Positions 1 to 8,368 of a stretch of 23,691 nucleotides of DNA are shown one piece after another. The stretch spans positions 1 through 23,691 of IMG/VR virus record IMGVR_UViG_3300025736_000207. One strand, given 5' to 3'. The translations under genes and the position numbers were made by a program. The notes below the pieces were generated by a model, which searched no databases, was not told the DNA's origin, and was given only the letters and a program-made list of their open reading frames with translations. Every line of letters starts with the position of its first letter. The first letter of the stretch is position 1. Source of the DNA: a virus.

Positions 1-141
1 ATGGAAGATATTTAATCTAAAAAACTTCCACCCCAATGGCTTATCATCAGATATACTATCATCAAATTGTACATCTATTACAAATTCCTTTGACTTTATT
101 TCTTCTAATATTTTTATTTTTGCTTCATCAATTTTCGTCAT
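1..141 (-). CDS. Partial hypothetical protein (N-terminal 47 residues)
   Basis: The open frame starts at an ATG at 141 and runs off the left edge of the window without a stop. A ribosome binding site (GAGGT, 7 nt before the ATG) supports the start. The visible residues begin MTKIDEAKIKILEEIKSKEF and are acidic and lysine-rich, with a likely N-terminal helix followed by a beta-like segment. The gene follows the 276-aa duplicated tail protein by 10 nt, so it is probably the next member of the tail-tip operon. No family is recognised, and since only the start is visible no function is assigned. Confidence 0.7.
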   Translation of the reverse strand, partial: MTKIDEAKIKILEEIKSKEFVIDVQFDDSISDDKPLGWKFFRLNIFH

Positions 142-151
142 TTTTATTACC

Positions 152-982
152 TCATTTTGCTAGGTCTGCACGAAACCAGATTCTCCCTTGACCTGTGGGG
201 CTAGAGGGGTCAGTTGTTCGTAACTCTAATCTAAACTCAAATGCTTCTAAACAATGGAAGTTAATATGTTTACTAGCTGATACACTACTTACTTCAAATA
301 ACATTTCGTTTGAACATGTACTAATTGCAAAGTCACTTCCAGCTTTTATTAATAAACTAGCACCAGAATTACCGAACAGTTCTAATACTGGACATTCATC
401 TGCACTATTTGCATATATGAATAGATCATCGCCAGTTGTTCCACCACCATATAATAATGAATCATCGCCCAAGAAATCAAACTTAAACTTTTCACCAGTT
501 GAATTACTACAATCTGAATACATTACGAAAGGTAAATCACCTTTTTCAGGACACGAATAATCACTACCACAAGGTGCAGTACATACAGCATCCCCTTTAA
601 ACCATATACCATCTTTGTTAACTTTAAGTAATGCCTCATTTGAACATGTTGATATATAAAAATCAGCAGCAAATGGTATTTTAAGCGATGCATCGGAATC
701 ACCGAAAAATTCTAAACGTGGACATAAGTCAACGCTATTAACGTAAATAAATAAGTCATCACCAGCCGTACTGCCACCGTACATTAATGAATCATCATTT
801 AAAAAATCAAATTTAAACTTTTGACCAGTAGAATTACTACAATCGGAATACATATAAAATGTGACTTCTGATTTTTCTGGACATTCCGAACTGACAGATA
901 AATCCTTAATTACCGTAATCATATTATTCCATTCTGTAGGCGTGATACAACTACTTGAATCAACAACATCATCCCATGCCAT
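152..982 (-). CDS. Tail-tip or adhesin-like protein with two 110-aa repeats
   Basis: This 276-aa protein consists mainly of two tandem copies of one unit, about residues 34-121 and 144-231, offset by exactly 110 residues. Conserved blocks are CPEK, MYSDCSNSTG, KFKFDFL, DDSL-YGG, GDDLFIY-NS, CP-LE-FG and ISTCSNE. Each copy carries the same cysteines, which could form disulfides. A beta-rich repeat protein at the distal end of a tail operon is most simply a receptor-binding or fibre protein, but this is inferred from position and composition, not a recognised family. The start at 982 (MAWDD) is chosen because a perfect GGGGTGAT lies 4 nt upstream; a GTG three codons earlier is embedded in that site. 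The C-terminal IWFRADLAK resembles IWFKGDAV in the linker between the repeats and may be the edge of a third unit. Confidence 0.85.
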   Translation of the reverse strand: MAWDDVVDSSSCITPTEWNNMITVIKDLSVSSECPEKSEVTFYMYSDCSNSTGQKFKFDFLNDDSLMYGGSTAGDDLFIYVNSVDLCPRLEFFGDSDASLKIPFAADFYISTCSNEALLKVNKDGIWFKGDAVCTAPCGSDYSCPEKGDLPFVMYSDCSNSTGEKFKFDFLGDDSLLYGGGTTGDDLFIYANSADECPVLELFGNSGASLLIKAGSDFAISTCSNEMLFEVSSVSASKHINFHCLEAFEFRLELRTTDPSSPTGQGRIWFRADLAK

Positions 983-1023
983 ATTAATCACCCCTTATTG
1001 TTTTTTCAATTTGACTTCTTTTA

Positions 1024-1992
1024 CTAATATTCAACATCCCCATGTATTGGTACGTAGTTATCAGATGTTTCACCATCTGCGAGTTCTCTCACCTTCTCTA
1101 ATGTCATTGTCCAACTACGTGAACGTGGTGTCACCGTTTTATAACTAAAATTTTTTATTATATATATTGCATGAATGCAATCACCTAATCCTGCAACTAT
1201 AACTTTTTCGTTGTTATGTGACATTTCCATAATAAACCTGAATTTATTTGTAAATTTCATATTGAAATATAAATTAAACGGTGCACATTTACCAAAACAC
1301 ATGCCAACATATTCAGAATCGCAAGTTGCATGTTCTATCCCATGTAAAATTAATGGTTGACTATTGATACCATCATCATTAATAGCATAATTACCAGACC
1401 AGAAGTTGAAACGATTTATGTTTTTACTAATGCTATTATCTTCACCGTTCTCTAATGGCATTTTAAGATCAACTGTGTAGGAGTACCCTCTTATTTCAAA
1501 CGTATTACAACTACCACATCCTGTATCATCATATGTCACACGTATTTCTATTTTAAAAGCAAACAACCCACCATCACCTGCATCAACAATAACTGCTTCA
1601 ACATCACAATCAAGGAAGTGTAAATTATCCCACGTCCATGTTGTAGGGGCATGTGTATCATTTGTTATGTCTTGCCATGCACTCCACACTTTTGCAGTAG
1701 CACTATTTACAATGTCGTGATTATCACCATCGCCATCTGAAAATACGGGTCGAAGTCTTATATTACTATTTGAATAATTCGCTGTTTCCATATGTAAAAC
1801 TCGAAGTTCAACTTTTGATATCGGATATCCTTTATCTCTTGGTACTGTGTTGGTGTTGCATAATTGGATATCTCCATTTGTCCATGTTTGTCCAGCGGTA
1901 GCTTCATCACCATCTACCATATCTTCTGGTCTCGTTGTCCATTCTTCCCCCCCGATATCATAAGCATCAAAGTAATATGTTACTGTGGTCAT
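1024..1992 (-). CDS. Tail-tip protein: beta-sandwich domain plus shared C-terminal domain
   Basis: The protein has 322 aa. The N-terminal half has the pattern W-T-R-PEDMVDGDEATAG, then PISKVELRVL, then TWTWDNLHFLD, like a single copy of the module that is doubled in the neighbouring 473-aa protein. The C-terminal part (around the NFWSG motif, then VIVAGLGDC, then IYIIKNFSYK) matches the C-terminal domain of the same neighbour (NFWSG, ISLSGLGYND, VKIISFGWKK). The two genes are therefore probably paralogues by duplication. The start at 1992 overlaps the preceding stop by ATGA and has GGAG upstream, indicating translational coupling; an ATG nine codons earlier is not needed. Likely a virion protein at the tail tip; the specific role is not known. 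Confidence 0.82.
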   Translation of the reverse strand: MTTVTYYFDAYDIGGEEWTTRPEDMVDGDEATAGQTWTNGDIQLCNTNTVPRDKGYPISKVELRVLHMETANYSNSNIRLRPVFSDGDGDNHDIVNSATAKVWSAWQDITNDTHAPTTWTWDNLHFLDCDVEAVIVDAGDGGLFAFKIEIRVTYDDTGCGSCNTFEIRGYSYTVDLKMPLENGEDNSISKNINRFNFWSGNYAINDDGINSQPLILHGIEHATCDSEYVGMCFGKCAPFNLYFNMKFTNKFRFIMEMSHNNEKVIVAGLGDCIHAIYIIKNFSYKTVTPRSRSWTMTLEKVRELADGETSDNYVPIHGDVEY

Positions 1993-3410
1993 TGTGCAAA
2001 CTCCAATTCTAAAATCCATTCATATGCTAATGGCTTATCATGCATTTTTTTCCATCCGAAACTAATAATTTTAACTTCTCTATCATAATCATTATAACCT
2101 AATCCAGATAATGAAATAGTTATACCACTTTCTGCAATCGTTCTTACATATTCAATGGTATCACATGCATCATCAGCATATAATTTACCTGTCATAACCA
2201 TTGTTCTATTATTTCTTGATAAACCGTAGACAGCACGCCTACCCGACCAGAAATTTAGCATCTTAACATTTTGTGCATGGTCAACTGATATTTCTTCTGG
2301 TTTATCCATCGTACATGCTGTTGGTGGTATTGTATAATTAACTCTTGCATAACATTGTGTTGTACGAATTTCTGTTGAGGTTAAACCATGATAATCTACA
2401 AGTAAATATAATTGTGTACCTTTATGCATTCCAGATGGACGTTGTGTATTATAGTGAAACCACATACCAATTTGTAGATTATCTATATCTGTCCATTCCC
2501 ATGCTGCGGAATCATCAGGATTTTTATTCCAAATATATGCCTCGGTATTATAACCCATTAATAAATACCATCCATTCCCACTTTCCCAAGCGTTTGAATT
2601 TCCATTGAATGATTGAGTTCCATCAATTTTTATAACAGCTTTTGCCCACTTTCCTTCATTAGGATTGGATGTCGTTCTAAATCTCATAAATAATGATACG
2701 CTATCGATTGTACCAACTTCTGTTGTGTGATTTGGTATTGTATATAAATCATATCTATCACCAAGTAAAGCACCACCTTGATAGGCATATGTTATATCTT
2801 CATCTGGTGACTCCTCGTCAACACATTCCCAATTATTAGCAGCACCACTAGCACCTAGACTACCACTACCTAATGAAAATGCATCACCAGCACCATTTGG
2901 TCTAAATATGGATTGTAATGCACCAATTACTGATGGGCTACTACATTCGGTTCCAATTTGTAAATTATCTATATCACCCCATGACCATTCTGCATCTGTT
3001 CTAGGGTTTGTTAACCACACATTGTTATATGTATTATATGAAGTTGTTAAATCTATATCATCTGATTTATAAATATTTGCACAGGCATCATCTGTTATTA
3101 ATATTTTATAGATACCGTCAATGCTTTGGCCTAAGGGTGTTGCTTTACCCCTTGATAATACTTGAACATAATTAATCGTACCACTTTCAGTTGTATGATT
3201 AGGTAATGCATATAAATCATATTGTGCATTAGTTGCATTACTATATACATAAGTTCCATCATCATCTGGAATTGCAATTGTATCATCAACACACTCCCAA
3301 TTTGCTACATCACCCACTGGTGTAAGTTGTGTTGCACATCCAGCACCATTCGGAATGAAATATGAATTATATGTAATTCCTTCTGTAGGTGTAATTATAA
3401 ATGTTCCCAT
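1989..3410 (-). CDS. Large modular tail-tip/adhesin protein with two lectin-like repeats
   Basis: This is a 473-aa protein. Two related modules are visible, about residues 18-153 and 168-315. Each holds F-PNGAG, NWECVD, an acidic stretch, YDLY-(A/T)IPNHTTE-GTI, a K-I strand and W-W-DIDNLQIG. The pattern suggests a jelly-roll or concanavalin-like beta-sandwich, which is inference. The last ~100 residues form a different domain (LNFWSGRRAVYGL, MVMTGKLYADD, SLSGLGYND, VKIISFGWKK) that is shared with the C-terminal part of the next gene and may be the tail-attachment part. The start at 3410 has AGGT upstream and lies 8 nt after the previous stop. Probably exposed on the virion and involved in host recognition; no enzyme motif is seen. 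Confidence 0.85.
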   Translation of the reverse strand: MGTFIITPTEGITYNSYFIPNGAGCATQLTPVGDVANWECVDDTIAIPDDDGTYVYSNATNAQYDLYALPNHTTESGTINYVQVLSRGKATPLGQSIDGIYKILITDDACANIYKSDDIDLTTSYNTYNNVWLTNPRTDAEWSWGDIDNLQIGTECSSPSVIGALQSIFRPNGAGDAFSLGSGSLGASGAANNWECVDEESPDEDITYAYQGGALLGDRYDLYTIPNHTTEVGTIDSVSLFMRFRTTSNPNEGKWAKAVIKIDGTQSFNGNSNAWESGNGWYLLMGYNTEAYIWNKNPDDSAAWEWTDIDNLQIGMWFHYNTQRPSGMHKGTQLYLLVDYHGLTSTEIRTTQCYARVNYTIPPTACTMDKPEEISVDHAQNVKMLNFWSGRRAVYGLSRNNRTMVMTGKLYADDACDTIEYVRTIAESGITISLSGLGYNDYDREVKIISFGWKKMHDKPLAYEWILELEFAQ

Positions 3411-3418
3411 ATTAATAC

Positions 3419-3979
3419 CTATAACCTAAATGGTATATCAATCCAAATATCTTCCCAAGTTGAATCATTACTATGCATAAGATGAGTATATTGGTTACAA
3501 TCAACTTCAACTTTTAAATATAATCTTTGATTTTCTGTAACTATTTGTTCATTCCAAACATCAATCCAGTAATGATAAACCATTTCATCACCAACACTTA
3601 ATCCGGCATCCCAATTTATTGTATCACTAACAGTAACCCATCCAGTAGTTGCAAGTTCTATATCTGCTTCTGCTGCACCTTCAAATGTTTTACAAACGGT
3701 CACACGATATGATGTTACAGTTGACGATGCACTACTTGCAGTTAAACATATTTCACCTTCGATAACACCTTCAATATAAGCTGTTTTTTTAATGTGTTGT
3801 GGATATAAAAATGAATGAGCGACCGATGCTTCCGATGAGTCAGTTGTACTACATCCCTCACTAATATAATCATTTAATAATATATAATGTGTATTTGAAA
3901 ATGTACCATAGGTATGTTCCCAATCATCAACTGATACACCAAAAAACTTTCTAAATTCACGCTGGTCATCTGATCCCAT
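3419..3979 (-). CDS. Hypothetical tail protein (beta-rich)
   Basis: The protein has 186 aa and is not recognised. It begins MGSDDQREFRKFFGVSVDDW and then becomes beta-rich, with alternating strands and aromatic residues near the end (DEMVYHYWIDVWNE, RLYLKVEVDC). There is no signal peptide and no membrane segment. The start codon shares its A with the previous stop (TAATG), so translation is probably coupled to the C1q-like gene. Its place between the tape measure and adhesin genes argues for a distal tail, baseplate or fibre component. No catalytic motif is visible. Confidence 0.75.
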   Translation of the reverse strand: MGSDDQREFRKFFGVSVDDWEHTYGTFSNTHYILLNDYISEGCSTTDSSEASVAHSFLYPQHIKKTAYIEGVIEGEICLTASSASSTVTSYRVTVCKTFEGAAEADIELATTGWVTVSDTINWDAGLSVGDEMVYHYWIDVWNEQIVTENQRLYLKVEVDCNQYTHLMHSNDSTWEDIWIDIPFRL

Positions 3980-4500
3980 TATCTTCCAACTCCACCACGT
4001 ACCATTTTCATTCCACCCCTATTATTATCCCATCCATCCATAGGTAATGCCTTAATTATTAAACGTGAAGTTTCTGCAATAGTACAAACATCGGAACCAC
4101 TACCAACTGTTTTTATTTGCACATAATCATCTTTATTTAACAATACAATATAATGAAGTACGTGTTCATCACGATATGTTGGTTTACCGGCAGCACCAGT
4201 ACTAAATGTATGTACGAGGCTATTAACTAACTCAACGCCATTCTTATATAATGAAGTTTTTACTTCTCTTAAACTTTGTATTGTTTGATACGAAACTTCA
4301 AATGTAATTTCATAATAACCGCTATGACCCCTTAATATTGTTATTTTGCTATCATCCAAAACATATTGAAAATCACTCGTTTTAAATACAAGAGTATCCC
4401 ATGTTTGATAGCCACCTGTATCTGTAACGCATTGATCTCCACCGGCATCTTGTAAAAAAATACATGGTATTGCAGGTGTTGCAGTTCTATTTCGTGTCAT
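3979..4500 (-). CDS. C1q/TNF-like tail protein (173 aa)
   Basis: The middle and end show the C1q-like pattern: GYYEITFEVSYQTI, then SLYKNGVEL, then a run of strands (HVLHYIVLLNKDDYVQIKTV) ending SRLIIKALP. Such trimeric jelly-roll domains are common in virus fibre tips. The start is placed at 4500 (MTRNRT) because AGGAG lies 8 nt upstream and this ATG directly follows the tape-measure stop. An upstream ATG at 4530 would overlap the tape-measure end and has no good ribosome site. The C-terminal tail is rich in Gly, Met and Arg (RGGMKMVRGG). Assignment to the C1q fold is by pattern only. Confidence 0.8.
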   Translation of the reverse strand: MTRNRTATPAIPCIFLQDAGGDQCVTDTGGYQTWDTLVFKTSDFQYVLDDSKITILRGHSGYYEITFEVSYQTIQSLREVKTSLYKNGVELVNSLVHTFSTGAAGKPTYRDEHVLHYIVLLNKDDYVQIKTVGSGSDVCTIAETSRLIIKALPMDGWDNNRGGMKMVRGGVGR

Positions 4501-4501
4501 T

Positions 4502-7500
4502 CTATCTACTCCTAAAACGGGTACTTCCATTTTTATTTAAAACTCTTGAATTTTTAGCAGAAGATAATAATGCACCTAATTTTTCAACATCATTAATTTC
4601 AGCAATTTCTTTAACATCTATTGTAAGATTTTGAATAATAATACCGCCATTGCCATCAGCTTTTGTACTATCACCTGCTGGAACTATCTTTTCGTGTTTA
4701 TGTACATTGACCATTCCATCTTCGGGAACATTATATGTACCACGTTTCCAATTTATCTTAGTACCAATTTTATATTTTGTTATTCCGGCAAGTATCGCCT
4801 TAGCCGTTGATGAATAGCCATATATCCGCTCTTTTCCACTACTAGATGATACATATAATTGATGCCGTTTAACGGTTGCACGTACAATTCTATATGATGG
4901 TGTTGGTGTTGTACTTCCACCTGAACCACCTTTTTTTGTGGTTGGTGCTGAAACTTCTCCACTTGCTTGAAATTCTCTAAGTCTTTCAAGTGCCGAAATT
5001 GCTTCATCAGATGCGTTAATACCATATAGTTCTTTATACATTTCAGCAGTTTCGGGTCTATCTGCAATTGATTTTAATAATTCAACATATATTTCATTTT
5101 CAGAAAGTAACGCTGCATTTTCTGTTACTGTCCAACCAGTATATTTTTCAAGTAAATTGTGTTTTTCTGTATATGCAACTTCTAAATCAGCAATTTCATC
5201 ATCACGAATGTCCTTTAATAAACCTAAATTAAACTTCGCTCTATCAGTATATTCATCCAATATTTCTTTTGCTGCATCATACTCTGTTTTTAATTCATCT
5301 AAATGTTCATCTTCCATTTTGACTTCAAGGTCAACGGTATTTTGTAGTTGGTCAATTTTCCATCCAGCATTTTCAATTTCAATTTTTTTAATTGCCCTTT
5401 CTTCGCTACGTGTTTGCCCTCTACGTCTCATCATACCTCTAAGTTGTATCTTCATTATTTCAAGGTTGTTCTTACGCATAGCTTTAGCAATTTCATCATT
5501 TGCTTGTTTAAGTGCAACAGTTTCTTTTGCAGCATCTTTACTTGCTGCACTATAATCATGCATTGTGTTAATAATATCTTCCATCGAACCATCATATTTT
5601 TCAATGCCACCTATCATATTCCATATATCTTCATCAAACCATTCAATAGATGAAAATTCATCGCCATATTTAATTGCCATATTTGAAAAGTTACTGAACC
5701 TATCAAAAAAAACTTCACTTTCTTTAGTGTCAATTTGCCATCGTAATTTACCAGTAAAACTTTGTCCACTCATTGCAGTATATGTTTGTTCAACGCTAGT
5801 TCTCAATCCTGTCATTGCATGTTCTAATTCTATTATGTTTGTTTGATGTGCACTAATTGATTGTGATAAATCATCCAATCCAGATGACATATAATCAAAT
5901 GCTGGTTGTAATGATTCTTGTGTTGCTATAATTGTAGCCATTTCAGCATCATAATCTTTTAATAAATCATTAACCCTTGTGAGTTCTGTACTCATGTCAC
6001 CCCAATATGCTGCTGTACCATCAGGTAATGTATATACCTTACCTATCTCTTTTGGTGCATTAACATATGGTTCTAATGTCATTTTTTTCAATAATAACTT
6101 TGCAATTTTTCCACCTTTAATTCTTTTTTCACCTTCAAGTTCAAGATATTGATTAACTTGATCCCAAGGAACTAATTTATCTACAAATGCTTTAACTGGT
6201 ACTGCATCTACCATCATATCAAGTGGATTAATAGCCATATTATTAAATGTGGATAATACATTTTCTTTTATATTTGGAAATATTGTTTCAATTTTAGGAG
6301 ATGTTAACTCTGTCATCAATGTACCTTTACCAGCAAGTGCATTTTGCGTTTGAAATAATGCAAGATATGATGCATTTAAACCAGCAACCCTTTCATCAAA
6401 ATCGGAAAGTGCTTTACTTGCATCACCACCAGATGCTAATGTACCCCACCATAGTTGACTTTTTTTCCACCACATATCAACACCTGACCATGCAGAACCT
6501 ATACTTCTTTCAAGACGTTCCATAGAATTTGCAAGAATGTCTACCTGCATCTGTGATACATTTGTCATCTTTGCCATAGCAGATTCCGTTTGACCTGCTG
6601 CATGTTGCATGAAACCTAAATCTTCGGTCATTCCAGCAATACCTTCATCACTCGTTACTGCCATTACAACACGCAATGAACGCATATTTCTAATCATTTC
6701 AGGTAAAATTGTTGCACTGTTTTCATCAACTGCACGATTTAATTCTTTCATGAATCCAGTTAATCCTTTAACACGCAATGCTAATCCACTCATATCGACA
6801 TTATACTTCCTTGCCGCATCTGCTGCTTGCTGTGTTGGTGATACAATACTTTGAATTGTTAAAGCTAAACCTCTTGATGCCATATCAACATGCAAACCCA
6901 TACGAGTAACCGTTGAAAGTATAGCTGCAATCTCATCAAATGCAACACCAGCAGCAGATGCTATTGGTGTAATATATCCAAGTGCGGATGCTAAATCTTC
7001 AAAAACAAGTTTACCACGCCTAACTGTTTGAAAAAATACATCTGAAATATGTTGTGCTTGTGATACTGTCATACCGTAAGCATTTAAAACGGAAGTAAAA
7101 ATATCAACGGAAGTTGAAACATCAGCTAATCCGGCTATTGATGCCTTTGTTGCAGTTGATAACAACCGCATAGCATCACTTGCACTAAATGCAGCAGATA
7201 AAATATCATATAAACCTTTAGCCATATCGGTTGCAGATTTACCGAATCGAACAGATAATGATTCAACACCAGCGGTAAGACCAGGCATAGCACCTGTTGT
7301 TAAATCACCAATAATTGTTGAAACTTCTGCCATTTTCTTTTCAAAAGCACGAAATTTTGTTATTGATTCTCCTATCCAGGCAATAAGTTTTTGTTGTGCA
7401 CCCATTACTTGACCAAGCACCATGTTATACCCAACGAATCTAAGTGCTAAACCACCCATACCACTACCTAATTTATTAACTGAACCAGTTTGTGTTTTTA

Positions 7501-7693
7501 CAGCTTTATCATGTTTATAAGTATTCCTTGTATTTTGTTTTACCCATTTATCATGTGCACCTATTTTTTTTGTATAACGTGATGTTGTATGTTCAAGACG
7601 TTTTAATGATGCATTGTAATTGTCATGGTATTTTGTCAGCGTTTGGACATTTGTTTTGTAATTGTAATTAATACTTTGGGTGATGTCGGTCAT
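4502..7693 (-). CDS. Tail tape measure protein (TP901-like)
   Basis: This is the longest gene of the window, 1063 aa. After a basic N-terminal stretch, residues ~115-350 match the TP901-1 tape-measure core: KKMAEVSTIIG, LSVRFGKSATDMAKGLYDILSAAFS, ATKASIAGLADVSTSVDIF, LNAYGMTVSQAQHISDVFFQTV, and SALGYITPIASAAGVAFDEIAA. Long coiled-coil regions follow (for example around LEIMKIQLRGMMRRRGQTRSEERAIKKIE), then a Gly/Ser/Thr/Pro linker (GGSGGSTTPTP) and a short C-terminal domain ending FRSR. No lysozyme or peptidase domain is seen. It sets tail length inside the tube during assembly. The start at 7693 has AAGGA upstream and immediately follows the chaperone stop (TAATATG); the ATG at 7726 lies inside the chaperone gene and is unlikely. 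The long flexible tail implied fits a siphovirus-type particle. Confidence 0.95.
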   Translation of the reverse strand: MTDITQSINYNYKTNVQTLTKYHDNYNASLKRLEHTTSRYTKKIGAHDKWVKQNTRNTYKHDKAVKTQTGSVNKLGSGMGGLALRFVGYNMVLGQVMGAQQKLIAWIGESITKFRAFEKKMAEVSTIIGDLTTGAMPGLTAGVESLSVRFGKSATDMAKGLYDILSAAFSASDAMRLLSTATKASIAGLADVSTSVDIFTSVLNAYGMTVSQAQHISDVFFQTVRRGKLVFEDLASALGYITPIASAAGVAFDEIAAILSTVTRMGLHVDMASRGLALTIQSIVSPTQQAADAARKYNVDMSGLALRVKGLTGFMKELNRAVDENSATILPEMIRNMRSLRVVMAVTSDEGIAGMTEDLGFMQHAAGQTESAMAKMTNVSQMQVDILANSMERLERSIGSAWSGVDMWWKKSQLWWGTLASGGDASKALSDFDERVAGLNASYLALFQTQNALAGKGTLMTELTSPKIETIFPNIKENVLSTFNNMAINPLDMMVDAVPVKAFVDKLVPWDQVNQYLELEGEKRIKGGKIAKLLLKKMTLEPYVNAPKEIGKVYTLPDGTAAYWGDMSTELTRVNDLLKDYDAEMATIIATQESLQPAFDYMSSGLDDLSQSISAHQTNIIELEHAMTGLRTSVEQTYTAMSGQSFTGKLRWQIDTKESEVFFDRFSNFSNMAIKYGDEFSSIEWFDEDIWNMIGGIEKYDGSMEDIINTMHDYSAASKDAAKETVALKQANDEIAKAMRKNNLEIMKIQLRGMMRRRGQTRSEERAIKKIEIENAGWKIDQLQNTVDLEVKMEDEHLDELKTEYDAAKEILDEYTDRAKFNLGLLKDIRDDEIADLEVAYTEKHNLLEKYTGWTVTENAALLSENEIYVELLKSIADRPETAEMYKELYGINASDEAISALERLREFQASGEVSAPTTKKGGSGGSTTPTPSYRIVRATVKRHQLYVSSSSGKERIYGYSSTAKAILAGITKYKIGTKINWKRGTYNVPEDGMVNVHKHEKIVPAGDSTKADGNGGIIIQNLTIDVKEIAEINDVEKLGALLSSAKNSRVLNKNGSTRFRSR

Positions 7694-7694
7694 A

Positions 7695-8263
7695 TTATTT
7701 TCCTTGTTCTTTCTTTCTAGTATCAATCATCTTCTGTTGTGATTTGCTAATTTTACTTTGCGTTGTTTTCCCACTAGATGATTTATTTTTATCACTAACA
7801 TATTCAGTTATTTTTGCAAAATCCCAATATGATAAATTATCAATGTCATCCATAGTGTGACCTACCATAAACAATTCACTTCTCCATGATAGCATGTTGT
7901 CTAATTTATCACTAGGGAATAATTCTACTTTGATTGTTTGGGGTTCTTCCCCTTCCGAAAATCCTTTTTTTCTTGTACGATAATACCACGTTTACCTTGT
8001 AGGTATACGGCAGCGAATAATGCTATTTTATCGTCAGGATGCATGTCTTTAAGGTCATCTTCCGTGACATTTGCATCAATTTCACGCAACCCTTTAAGGA
8101 TTATAAAGTTATGGTATTTTACTTCCAATTCTTTTTCTGGTAGTTTATCTTCAAATTTAGCAGTTTCCTTCAAAACTTCCTCTTGCTTTCTAACTGTCCA
8201 AGTACTTAACTCAAACGGCTTTCCCTTTAGTACAAAGGGTACATTATATTTTGTTTTTTTCAT
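7695..8263 (-). CDS. Tail assembly chaperone, frameshifted long form (gpG-T-like)
   Basis: The second open frame (to 7695) has no well-placed ribosome site at its first ATG (7895), but it is open upstream to the region where the gpG frame still runs. Slippage by -1 on A AAA AAG (7970 to 7964) after codon 100 gives QEKK-GFSEGEEPQTIKVEL and then SDKLDNMLSWRSELF up to the stop at 7695, a 189-aa fusion. The T part resembles the usual helical extension (LSWRSELFMVGHTMDDI, SYWDFAKITEYV) with a basic, Ser/Lys-rich tail that could contact the tape measure. The arrangement is the same as in lambda G/G-T and many siphoviruses. The amount of shifted product cannot be judged from sequence. Confidence 0.82.
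7925..8263 (-). CDS. Tail assembly chaperone, short form (gpG-like)
   Basis: This 112-aa protein lies just before the tape measure gene, the standard place of the chaperone that binds nascent tape measure protein. It is mostly helical and charged and ends VQEKKDFRKGKNPKQSK. GAGGT lies 8 nt before the ATG at 8263, which also follows the tRNA-like element at 8279-8332. The function is assigned from synteny and from the frameshift signal near its 3' end, because these chaperones are poorly conserved in sequence. A small share of ribosomes would shift at 7964-7970 to make the long form. Confidence 0.85.
   Translation of the reverse strand: MKKTKYNVPFVLKGKPFELSTWTVRKQEEVLKETAKFEDKLPEKELEVKYHNFIILKGLREIDANVTEDDLKDMHPDDKIALFAAVYLQGKRGIIVQEKKDFRKGKNPKQSK
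7940..7970 (-). promoter_or_regulatory. -1 programmed frameshift site (A AAA AAG) with small hairpin
   Basis: On the minus strand the gpG frame reads GAA AAA AAG, which contains the classical slippery heptamer A AAA AAG at 7970-7964. Eleven nt further a short GC hairpin, GGGG-AAGAA-CCCC (7952-7940), could act as a weak stimulator. The -1 frame is open from here through the second chaperone ORF. The heptamer is certain in the sequence; its use is inferred from the conserved G/G-T arrangement. Confidence 0.85.
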
Positions 8264-8278
8264 TTAAATACCTCTTAG

Positions 8279-8332
8279 TGGGCAAGTTCGGAATTGAACC
8301 GACAAGGATTAGCCAAATTTCTCCACAAGCCC
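8279..8332 (-). ncRNA. tRNA-like element 1: acceptor, D arm and T arm, no anticodon arm
   Basis: Read on the minus strand, this 54-nt element starts GGGCTTG and ends CTTGCCC plus a discriminator A; the acceptor pairs in 5 of 7 positions, with two central U-U mismatches. A D-arm-like hairpin follows (GGA/TCC stem at 8324-8306, loop GAAATTTGGCTAA with the GG and flanking A expected of a D loop). Then, after only UU, comes a T arm (TCGG-TTCAATT-CCGA, 8302-8288) with the canonical B box GGTTCAATTCC. There is no anticodon arm. It lies in the leader of the tail chaperone gene, just after a terminator-like hairpin. A degenerate tRNA remnant is the main alternative. Confidence 0.6.
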
Positions 8333-8334
8333 AT

Positions 8335-8368
8335 ATTAAAAATAAAGAAAAGAGAAATTAATCTCTTT
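8335..8368 (-). terminator. Intrinsic-type terminator after the tail tube gene
   Basis: The minus strand has the stem AAAGAGA/TCTCTTT (7 bp, 6-nt AT loop) starting at the tail tube stop codon, followed by TTCTTTATTTTT (8347-8336). Archaeal termination mainly needs the T-rich tract, which is present; the hairpin may also protect the mRNA 3' end. Downstream genes in the same direction imply partial read-through. Confidence 0.6.

Noticed and set aside
195-560. Plus-strand open frame opposite the duplicated tail protein
   Set aside because: It lies antisense to a well-supported gene with a strong ribosome site and has no ribosome site of its own.
5157-5653. Plus-strand open frames opposite the tape measure gene
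   Set aside because: They are mirror frames of the coiled-coil region, rich in Ser/Phe/Ile, and have no supporting signals.
7695-7895. The second chaperone frame as an independent gene starting at 7895
   Set aside because: No well-spaced ribosome site, and the frame continues upstream into a perfect -1 slippery site.
8279-8332. A complete tRNA gene
   Set aside because: There is no anticodon arm between the D-like and T arms, and no space for one; a normal decoding tRNA is not possible.
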